Below the pieces are notes generated by a model. It had not been told where the DNA came from and ran no database searches. It saw only the letters and a program-made list of their open reading frames with translations. Source: Xylanibacter brevis ATCC 19188 (GTDB taxonomy: Bacteria > Bacteroidota > Bacteroidia > Bacteroidales > Bacteroidaceae). Taken from it: 64,000 nt of DNA. A program made the translations under genes and the position numbers. The DNA is taken from contig NZ_JHXM01000009.1 of the NCBI RefSeq assembly GCF_000621725.1, forward strand, positions 1 to 64,000, written 5' to 3'. Positions 56,064-63,118 of this stretch are shown one piece after another (the stretch's first letter is position 1; each line of letters begins with the position of its first letter).

Positions 56064-56824
56064 TAGAAGTCAAGAATCTCTATAAGTCTTTCGACGAGAA
56101 GCAAGTTTTAAAGGGCATCAGCACCGTCTTTGAGGATGGTAAGACCAACCTGATCATCGGTCAGAGCGGCAGTGGTAAGACCGTGCTCATCAAGAACTTG
56201 GTGGGACTCCTTGAGCCTACCAGCGGACAGATACTCTACGACGGGCGCGATTTTGTACACATGTCGAAAGAAGAGAAGGTGATGATGCGCCGCGAGATGG
56301 GCATGATCTTCCAGAGTGCGGCCCTCTTCGACTCGCTCACGGTACTCGAGAATGTGATGTTCCCTCTGGACATGTTCTCGTCGATGACGCTGCGCGAGCG
56401 CAAGAAGCGCGCCATGGACTGTCTGGATCGTGTCAACCTCATTGGTGCCGAAAACAAATACCCGGGCGAGATCAGTGGTGGCATGCAGAAACGCGTGGCC
56501 ATTGCCCGTGCCATCTCGATGAACCCCAAGTACCTGTTCTGCGACGAGCCTAACTCGGGTCTTGACCCTAAGACTTCATTGGTCATCGACGACCTGCTGC
56601 ACAGCATCACTCAGGAGTTTAAGATGACCACCATCATCAACACCCACGACATGAACTCCGTGATGGGCATTGGCGAAAACATCGTGTTCATCTACGAAGG
56701 CCACAAGGAGTGGCAGGGCGTCAGCAGCGACATCATGCACAGCACCAACCAAAAGCTCACCGACTTTATCTTTGCCAGCGACCTGCTGAAAGATATGCGT
56801 GCGGCCATTCTTAAGAACGAATAA
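56060..56824 (+). CDS. mlaF: MlaF-type ABC transporter ATP-binding protein
   Basis: The 254-residue ATPase has Walker A LIIGQSGSGKTVLIKNL, Q-loop GMIFQSAALFDSLTVLENV, signature EISGGMQKRVAIARAIS and Walker B YLFCDEPNSGLDP. The family match is MlaF, the ATPase of lipid transport with MlaE, encoded just upstream with an ATGA overlap. No MlaD or MlaC follows; instead the 22-bp-period array 4 begins about 20-40 bp after the stop. The mla symbols follow the family; transport direction here is not known. Confidence 0.9.
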   Translation: MIEVKNLYKSFDEKQVLKGISTVFEDGKTNLIIGQSGSGKTVLIKNLVGLLEPTSGQILYDGRDFVHMSKEEKVMMRREMGMIFQSAALFDSLTVLENVMFPLDMFSSMTLRERKKRAMDCLDRVNLIGAENKYPGEISGGMQKRVAIARAISMNPKYLFCDEPNSGLDPKTSLVIDDLLHSITQEFKMTTIINTHDMNSVMGIGENIVFIYEGHKEWQGVSSDIMHSTNQKLTDFIFASDLLKDMRAAILKNE

Positions 56825-56842
56825 AGGTCGTCTCTCCCACCC

Positions 56843-57249
56843 GTTCAGCCACTATTAGCACGCAAAAGTTACGCTTTTAAACGCTTATACAGTAACTATT
56901 GCAAGCCAAGAGTGCCCCTTTTAGCTTGCAATAGTTATACTTTTGGTGTTCATCTAAAGTCTAGAAAGGTCATTTCTAGAGTCTAGAAACGGTCATTCTA
57001 AAGTCTAAAAGCACTAGTTCTAAAGTCTAGAAACGCCACTTTTAAAGTCTAGAATCAAAACAATAGTTTCTGTTCTAGCCCCTAGAATGGTCACTTCTAG
57101 CCCCTGGATGGGCTGCTTCTAGGGGCTAAAAGTGGTCGTTCTAGGGGCTAGGAACGTCTCGTCCAGGGGCTAGATTAACACCAAAACTAACGCTTTTGCA
57201 GGTCAAAACTAACCCTATTGCAAATCAAAAGCTAAACTATGACGTTGCA
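56843..57249. repeat. 22-bp-period array 4 (about 18 units, one 11-bp slip)
   Basis: Cores every 22 bp: 56865 AAAGTTACGCTTT, 56887 ATACAGTAACTAT, 56909 AGAGTGCCCCTTT, 56931 ATAGTTATACTTT, 56953 TCTAAAGTCTAGA, 56975 TCTAGAGTCTAGA, 56997 TCTAAAGTCTAAA, 57019 TCTAAAGTCTAGA, 57041 TTTAAAGTCTAGA. An extra 11 bp (57063-57073) shifts the phase by half a unit. Then 57074 TCTAGCCCCTAGA, 57096 TCTAGCCCCTGGA, 57118 TCTAGGGGCTAAA, 57140 TCTAGGGGCTAGG, 57162 TCCAGGGGCTAGA, 57184 AAACTAACGCTTT, 57206 AAACTAACCCTAT, 57228 AAAGCTAAACTAT. Spacers are 9 bp. This array carries both core types seen separately in arrays 1 and 2. Confidence 0.88.
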
Positions 57250-57264
57250 AAACAGCCCCCATCA

Positions 57265-57504
57265 TCATGCCATGGAAGACATTGCCTTTAAGTCATCATC
57301 AACGGTAGTCCCTTTCAACTTTAACTCATATGGCTTTTGGCTATCTATGTACAAGTGAATGTCACCTGGCTCAACGTAAAATCTGTATCTAATCCCTTTG
57401 TACTCAATAATAGCAGCTGTTAGCCCTGAAACATCTCCATGAAAAAGGAACTTCTCTTGCAATACTATGACAGAGTCCTCCTTAATAATAATGTACGTAC
57501 AATA
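57265..57504 (-). pseudogene. Fragment of a DUF4369-like domain, cut by an IS4-type element
   Basis: The minus-strand frame is open from the edge of the IS remnant and ends at 57265. It reads IIIKEDSVIVLQEKFLFHGD, then YRFYVEPGDIHLYID and ends LKAMSSMA. The pattern of an xDSxxxxxxKFxFxG strand followed by a ligand-like EPGDI turn resembles DUF4369, the N-terminal domain of many Bacteroidetes thioredoxin-like lipoproteins. No signal peptide, ATG or thioredoxin domain remains (the only in-frame start would be TTG at 57462). It is best read as an interrupted gene piece. Confidence 0.5.
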
Positions 57505-57830
57505 TAGTGTCCCGTTAAAATGGGACGAGTTTAAATATGTTTCAATCGCATATCATGTTGGACAATAGCCACGAGACAGTATGTGATAATGGCCACACTG
57601 ATTTGTATGCGGACTGCATTCTACGTTGTCCCCCAACGTAGTTGTTAAACTGAGTCCTGTTCAGAAAATCGGTAAGTTGAGCAAAAACGTATTTGTCCTG
57701 GAACATAGCAGTCAAATGTATTTGACTTCAAAATCACAAAATCAAGTCCGTTTCATTTCAAAAAAAACTACATAATAGACTGAATTTCAATCATTTCAAA
57801 GAGCGATTAGTCCACTTTAACGGGACAGTA
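57505..57830 (-). mobile_element. Internally deleted IS4-type element (326 bp)
   Basis: The ends are inverted: TAGTGTCCCGTTAAAATGGG at 57505 and, on the reverse strand from 57830, TACTGTCCCGTTAAAGTGGA. Inside, the minus strand encodes the start of an IS4-family transposase (MFQDKYVFAQLTDFLNRTQF, DUF4372-like, from about 57706). A frame-shifted jump leads to its C-terminal end (AVRIQISVAIITYCLVAIVQ, then HDMRLK). The 350 or so residues between, with the DDE site, are missing. The copy cannot move by itself but may be mobilised by a full-length relative. Confidence 0.75.
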
Positions 57831-57842
57831 GTGAAATAAGTT

Positions 57843-57872
57843 AGTTCCTCAGGAAAGAGGAACTTTTTTTTG
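57843..57872 (+). terminator. Rho-independent terminator
   Basis: AGTTCCTC (57843-57850) pairs with GAGGAACT (57857-57864), followed by TTTTTTTT. No complete plus-strand gene ends just before it; it may be left from a gene lost when the element inserted, or it insulates the downstream operon. Confidence 0.8.
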
Positions 57873-58065
57873 CCCGTTAACTATAAGGATTAGTAATGTT
57901 TTTCAGTTCGGTCTGTTTTTCCTTTTTTTCAGAACAATATTACTGAGGACATCTAGAAAATATGCCTAACTTAGCAGCGGAAAAGTCAATAACCCCTAGG
58001 CTAAGGGGCTGCGAAGGAAATATTACCAGACTAACTGTATAGTATTAACTAAAAACTTTGTAATT
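57873..58065. other. Leader/promoter region of the ELWxxDGT-SusCD operon
   Basis: This gap holds no gene. It contains a small hairpin (CCCCTAGGCTAAGGGG, about 57992-58007) and a pyrimidine-rich run near 57920. No clear TAnnTTTG promoter at standard spacing could be found, so expression may need an activator. Confidence 0.4.
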
Positions 58066-59937
58066 ATGAGAAAGACATTTCTACTTTTAGCAATGGGTCT
58101 TGCCGCCAGTACCGGCATGAAAGCCCAGACACTGCCTGAAGGCATGGAGATGCTTACACCTGAGGGTGTGACAGTAACCACAATGACCGACCGTTCCTTT
58201 GACAAGTCGAAGAATATTGTCATTTCCGGCAGTGCACAAGCTGGATGGAAGGTATTCTTCACTGCCAAGGAAGATACTCACGGCGAAGAACTATGGGTGT
58301 CGGACGGAACGCCTGCCGGCACGAAGATGGTGAAAGACATCTACCCTGGCGCCATCAGCTCGAACGTGCAGTACATCACCCGTTTCAACGACAAAGTGGT
58401 GTTCCAGGCCACGGGCAACGACGAGGACGGTTGTGAGCTGTGGATATCGGACGGCACAGAGGCCGGCACCTACATGCTGATGGACATCAACGAGATAGGC
58501 GGCTCCGACCCTGCCGGTTTCACGCAGGTGAACGAGACACAGTTCATCTTCGGTGCCATCGACTTCGAGAGTATGATGTACGGTGACGAGCCACAGCACT
58601 GGCTGTGGGTGAGTGACGGTACCCCTGAGGGCACTAAGCTGCTGAAGGACTGTTGGGTGAAATATCCTGGCACGCACACGGCTAACGACCAGTATCACTT
58701 CTGCCGCGTAGGCCGCAAGGTGTTCTTCAAGGGCGACACGAAGGACGGTGAGTTCACCGAGACGCTGTGGGTGACCGACGGTACCGAGGCTGGCACCATC
58801 ATGCTGGGCGACATCAATACGACCATCGTCGATGAGAGCACGAGCAAGACCAACAGTGCCCAGATAGACTGGATGACGAACGTGAACAACAAGTGGCTCT
58901 TCTTCAAGGCTGTGTCGGAAGAATACGGTTCGGAGCCCTGGTACTCTGACGGCACGCTCGATGGCACACGCATGATAGGCGACTTCACCGAGGGCGAGAA
59001 TGCCAATGGCATTAAGAACGGCGACGGTGTGTTTACCACCTGTGTGATGGGCGACTATGTCTATTACCGCGGTATGTCGCCCGACAACTCGTATGGTATA
59101 GAGCTGATTCGTACCGACGGCACCAAGGAAGGCACCTCGCTGGTGCTCGACATCAACAAGGTGCCCAACGAAACCGGTACCAATAGTGGTACGCCCGACG
59201 TGTTCCCCTACTGCGTCTTCGACGGCTATGTATGGGGTAAGGGCCAGTGGGGAGTAAACACCTCCTATGACTTCTGCCGTGGCCTGGAGATTTTCTATAC
59301 CGACGGTACTCCCGAAGGCTCGGCCATGCACAGCGACCTGAACCCCGGAACGGGTGCCGGCGCCCAGTGGGAGGGCACCGTATGCGGCGGTTCGATGTAT
59401 TTCCGCGGACAGAACCAAGTACCTGCCGGTACACAGACCTGGGAGCTGTTCCGTCTGGACAACAAAGCCGACGAGATGCCTGTGCTGGTGATGGATCTGG
59501 CCGAGGGCATCGACTATGTGCACACGTTGCGCAACTTCAACAACGACCTCGTGTTCACCTCCGTGGCCTATCCGCGCCTGTTTAAGTACCACTATCGCAA
59601 GCCTGGCTTCAATGCCGATAAGGACATGCCCTCCATGGAGCTCGACTTCGACGGTATGTCGAACGTCTATAATGGTCATGCCACGGCTATCCAGGCCGTC
59701 AAGGACAACGGCAAGGCCCTCGTCACCGTCAAGCGTGGCAGCGGTGCGCTGACACTTCAGACCACCGAGGGTGTCAACGGCTATCAGTTGTGTGATGTCT
59801 CCGGCCGTACCCTTGCCCGTGTGAAGCACGTAGGCACAGAGGTCGTCGTTCCTACCATCGGCATGACTCATGGTGTCTATGTCGTCAAGGTTGCTACACA
59901 GACAGGACGTGAAATCACCGTTAAGATAACGTTATGA
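58066..59937 (+). CDS. Secreted ELWxxDGT-repeat protein with sorting tail
   Basis: The 623-residue protein has a signal peptide (MRKTFLLLAMGLAASTGMKA). At least seven degenerate ELWxxDGTxxGT repeats run through residues about 60-450, for example ELWVSDGTPAGTKMVKDI, ELWISDGTEAGTYMLMDI, TLWVTDGTEAGTIMLGDI and EIFYTDGTPEGSAMHSDL; this family is thought to fold as a propeller-like repeat and is not enzymatic as far as known. The last 75 residues (LCDVSGRTLARVKHV to VKVATQTGREITVKITL) are a type IX sorting domain. Its stop overlaps the SusC start by ATGA, so it is the first gene of the SusCD operon and probably a surface glycan- or protein-binding partner. Confidence 0.8.
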   Translation: MRKTFLLLAMGLAASTGMKAQTLPEGMEMLTPEGVTVTTMTDRSFDKSKNIVISGSAQAGWKVFFTAKEDTHGEELWVSDGTPAGTKMVKDIYPGAISSNVQYITRFNDKVVFQATGNDEDGCELWISDGTEAGTYMLMDINEIGGSDPAGFTQVNETQFIFGAIDFESMMYGDEPQHWLWVSDGTPEGTKLLKDCWVKYPGTHTANDQYHFCRVGRKVFFKGDTKDGEFTETLWVTDGTEAGTIMLGDINTTIVDESTSKTNSAQIDWMTNVNNKWLFFKAVSEEYGSEPWYSDGTLDGTRMIGDFTEGENANGIKNGDGVFTTCVMGDYVYYRGMSPDNSYGIELIRTDGTKEGTSLVLDINKVPNETGTNSGTPDVFPYCVFDGYVWGKGQWGVNTSYDFCRGLEIFYTDGTPEGSAMHSDLNPGTGAGAQWEGTVCGGSMYFRGQNQVPAGTQTWELFRLDNKADEMPVLVMDLAEGIDYVHTLRNFNNDLVFTSVAYPRLFKYHYRKPGFNADKDMPSMELDFDGMSNVYNGHATAIQAVKDNGKALVTVKRGSGALTLQTTEGVNGYQLCDVSGRTLARVKHVGTEVVVPTIGMTHGVYVVKVATQTGREITVKITL

Positions 59938-62900
59938 AAAGACTTCTCAGCTTATGCTCATTGCTATGCATTGCCATGATAGCAATGGGACAGGGCCTGA
60001 AAGGTGTCGTCGTCGACGAGGCGACACAGGAGCCCCTGATGGGTGTCACCGTGGCGACCGAGAAAGGTCACACTGGCGTCATTACCAACATTGACGGTGA
60101 GTTCACCATCGCCGTCAGTGTTGGCACACCCCTGAAGGTGAGCTATATGGGCTATGCCACGCAGAGCGTGAAGGCCTCGGCCAACATGCGTATTGTCCTC
60201 AAGGAGACATCGCAGGAGCTGTCCGACGTGGTGGTCATCGGCTATGGTGTGCAGCGCAAGAGCGACATCACCGGTGCCATCTCCTCGGTCAGTGCCAAGG
60301 ACCTCACCGCAGCCCCCGTTGCCAATACCGTGCAGGCCCTGGCAGGACGTGCTGCCGGCGTGCAGGTAATGACCAACACCGGTGCCCCTGGCGGCAGTAC
60401 CACCATCAAGATCCGTGGTACAGGAACTGTCAACGACTCTGACCCGCTGTACGTCGTCGACGGATTCATCGTGAACAACATCGACCACCTGAACCCCTAC
60501 GACATCCAGAACGTAGAGGTGTTGAAGGATGCTGCCTCCAGCTCCATCTATGGTGCACGAAGTGCCAACGGTGTGGTGCTCATCACCACCAAGGGCGGTC
60601 AGTCGGGCAAGATGAAGATCACCCTCGACACCTACTGGGGCATATCCAACCCCTGGAAGGAAATCAAGGTGATGGGTGTGGAGGACTTCGCACTAATGCG
60701 CGACTACAATACTGGTCTGAGCAATTACTCCTCCGACGGCCAGCTCTACTACAGCAAGGACGCCGAGGGCAACTACTATTTTGACGAAGGCAAGAAGCAC
60801 CGTCTGGACTCCATCTCGGCCAACAGCCCCGACAGCTGGTGGAATGCCGTCACCCGCACTGGCTTCAAGCACCAGTACAACCTCTCGGTGAGCGGTGGTA
60901 CCGACAAGACCAAGTTCATGGTCAGCGGCAACTACTACGGCGAGAACGGTGTGGTGCGCACCTCCGACTATGAGCGTGTCTCGCTCCGCATGAACCTCAC
61001 CAACAAGCTGACACGCTGGCTGTCGCTGCGCACTTCGCTGCTCTACACCTCCGACGACCGCTCGCTCGTTCCCGAGGGCCAGAACTCGGTGCTGAAGCGG
61101 GCCCTCAACCAGAGTCCCCTCGTCTGCACGTACAATACCAAGGGCTACTGGACTGAGGACCATCCGCTGGCACAGTTGGCCAGGAACCACAACCAGGCCA
61201 AGTCCAACCGTATCGATGCCAACATCGATCTCACAGCCAATATCAACAAGTACCTCACCTACCAGTTCAAGTTCTCCGACTACGCCAATTTCTACAACAC
61301 CTATGGCTTTGGCGAGGTGGGCAAGCTGGAGGAGGAATTTGTCATTCCCGGCGATATGACATCGGTGAATCGCGTGTCGAGAAAGACCAACAAGTGGGAA
61401 GTCAACAACCTGCTGACATTCCAGATGAAGACAGGTGCACACAATATCGGCATCACTGTCGGTCAGACAGCCGAGCAGCAGAGCATTGAGAATATCTCGG
61501 CCTCGAAGCAGGGCACCTCGTCGAACGAGGAGAACCTGCGCTACCTCTCGGCCGCCTTCTTCGGCGACCGCACTTCGGGAGGACTCACCGAGTGGTCGGC
61601 CCTGGGATACCTGGGACGTGTGAACTACAGCTTCAATGACACCTATCTGCTACAGGTCAACTTCCGTGCCGACGCCTCGTCGAAGTTCCACAAGAACGAG
61701 CGCTGGGGCTATTTCCCCTCGGCATCCGTAGGATGGCGCTTCTTCAACGAGCCCTTCATGGAGTCGCTCAAGTGGCTCAGCAACGGTAAGCTGCGTCTCG
61801 GATGGGGTATTCTGGGTAACAACCGCATTGGCGACTATGCCCGCTACACCATACTGAACAACGACCTGAACTATTCCTATGGCACCGGTGCCCACGTCAC
61901 CCAGTCGGGTGTCGCTGCCACCTCGATGGGCAACGACCATATCAAGTGGGAGAAGACCAAGTCGTACAACATCGGTCTCGACCTCGGCTTCCTCGGCAAC
62001 CGGCTGACAGCCAGCCTCGAGCTCTATACCAAGCGCACCGACGACATGCTGCTCAATGTTCCCGTCACCAATGCCGCAGGCCTGGTGACAGCACCAATGG
62101 TCAATGCCGGTTCGGTAGATAACAAGGGACTCGAGATTCAGATGGCCTGGAAAGACCAGGTGGGCAAGGACTTCCGTTACGATGTGGGCTTTAACATTTC
62201 GTTCAATAAGAACAAAGTGGTGTCCCTGGGCACAGGCAACGAGCCCGTCTATGGTGCCTACATCAGTGAGAACAGCATTCTGAACTATGTCACCAAGACC
62301 GAGGTGGGCCGACCCATCGCCTGTTTCTTTGGCTATGTCACCGACGGCATCTTCCAGAATATGGACGAGATTGAGCACTCTGCCCAGAACGACGGTGTCA
62401 CCAAGCCTGGCGACTTCCGTTTCAAGGACCTGAACAACGACGGAAAGATTGACTCCGAAGACCGCACCTATCTGGGTTCGCCCCATCCCGACTTCACCTT
62501 CGGCGTGCCCATGACCTTCGGCTACAAGGACTTGGAACTCACCGTGTTCCTACAGGGACAGGTAGGCAACGACATCTTCAATGTCATGGAGTACTACCTC
62601 AACTCCAATCACGGCACAGGCAACGTCTATGCCGAGTTGCGACAGAACCACTGGGCTGGCGACTACGTGGCCAACCGCTTCTTCTGGCCCGCCAACCCCA
62701 CGGCCTCCGTGCCCGACCTGCGCCAGGCCGACAACTCCAAGAACTACCGTGCCAGCGACTTCTATGTCAAGAACGGCTCCTACATACGTCTGAAGGATGT
62801 GCGACTCAGCTACAACGTACCACAGCATCTGGTCAGCAAACTCCATCTGCAGGGGCTGCAGGCCTACATCTCGGCCTACAACCTGCTGACCTTCACCAAG

Positions 62901-63029
62901 TACAACGGACTGGATCCCGAGGTAGGCCGCAACAGCGGTTCGGAGTCCAACAACCTCTACATGGGAGTCGATCACGGTAACTATCCTCAGGCACGCAACT
63001 TCACCTTCGGTCTGAACCTGACGTTCTGA
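59934..63029 (+). CDS. SusC/RagA-type TonB-linked outer-membrane transporter
   Basis: The 1031-residue protein has a signal peptide (MKRLLSLCSLLCIAMIAMGQ), a carboxypeptidase D-like N-terminal domain (about 22-95, GVVVDEATQEPLMGVTVATE), a plug domain with the SusC landmarks ITGAISSVSAKDL, SDPLYVVDGFIVNNID and VLKDAASSSIYGARSANGVV, and a 22-strand barrel ending ARNFTFGLNLTF. With SusD it imports oligosaccharides or peptides using TonB energy. It starts inside the stop of the ELWxxDGT gene (ATGA) and is followed 47 bp later by susD. No glycosidase, sensor or sigma factor gene is visible nearby, so the substrate is unknown. Confidence 0.95.
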   Translation: MKRLLSLCSLLCIAMIAMGQGLKGVVVDEATQEPLMGVTVATEKGHTGVITNIDGEFTIAVSVGTPLKVSYMGYATQSVKASANMRIVLKETSQELSDVVVIGYGVQRKSDITGAISSVSAKDLTAAPVANTVQALAGRAAGVQVMTNTGAPGGSTTIKIRGTGTVNDSDPLYVVDGFIVNNIDHLNPYDIQNVEVLKDAASSSIYGARSANGVVLITTKGGQSGKMKITLDTYWGISNPWKEIKVMGVEDFALMRDYNTGLSNYSSDGQLYYSKDAEGNYYFDEGKKHRLDSISANSPDSWWNAVTRTGFKHQYNLSVSGGTDKTKFMVSGNYYGENGVVRTSDYERVSLRMNLTNKLTRWLSLRTSLLYTSDDRSLVPEGQNSVLKRALNQSPLVCTYNTKGYWTEDHPLAQLARNHNQAKSNRIDANIDLTANINKYLTYQFKFSDYANFYNTYGFGEVGKLEEEFVIPGDMTSVNRVSRKTNKWEVNNLLTFQMKTGAHNIGITVGQTAEQQSIENISASKQGTSSNEENLRYLSAAFFGDRTSGGLTEWSALGYLGRVNYSFNDTYLLQVNFRADASSKFHKNERWGYFPSASVGWRFFNEPFMESLKWLSNGKLRLGWGILGNNRIGDYARYTILNNDLNYSYGTGAHVTQSGVAATSMGNDHIKWEKTKSYNIGLDLGFLGNRLTASLELYTKRTDDMLLNVPVTNAAGLVTAPMVNAGSVDNKGLEIQMAWKDQVGKDFRYDVGFNISFNKNKVVSLGTGNEPVYGAYISENSILNYVTKTEVGRPIACFFGYVTDGIFQNMDEIEHSAQNDGVTKPGDFRFKDLNNDGKIDSEDRTYLGSPHPDFTFGVPMTFGYKDLELTVFLQGQVGNDIFNVMEYYLNSNHGTGNVYAELRQNHWAGDYVANRFFWPANPTASVPDLRQADNSKNYRASDFYVKNGSYIRLKDVRLSYNVPQHLVSKLHLQGLQAYISAYNLLTFTKYNGLDPEVGRNSGSESNNLYMGVDHGNYPQARNFTFGLNLTF

Positions 63030-63031
63030 GA

Positions 63032-63118
63032 AATGTAAAAATTTTAAATACCAATAATGTAAATGACTCGACGATTATGAAAAGAATAAAACCATTTATA
63101 TTTTGTAATTTTTACATT
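63032..63118 (+). repeat. 12-bp perfect inverted repeat enclosing the susD start
   Basis: AATGTAAAAATT (63032-63043) is the exact reverse complement of AATTTTTACATT (63107-63118). The 63-nt loop contains the susD ribosome-binding area and ATG. The left arm is just after the susC stop and the right arm lies inside the susD signal-peptide codons. Confidence 0.7.

Noticed and set aside
56953..57183. Array 4 as a CRISPR array
   Set aside because: Spacers are only 9 bp, repeats are 13 bp and vary, and no cas genes are present. The geometry does not fit any CRISPR type.
58291..59871. 526-codon open frame antisense to the ELWxxDGT gene
   Set aside because: It is complementary to a well-supported gene with repeats and a sorting domain. 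The antisense frame stays open only because of GC-rich codon use and repeats; it has no signal, domain or promoter.
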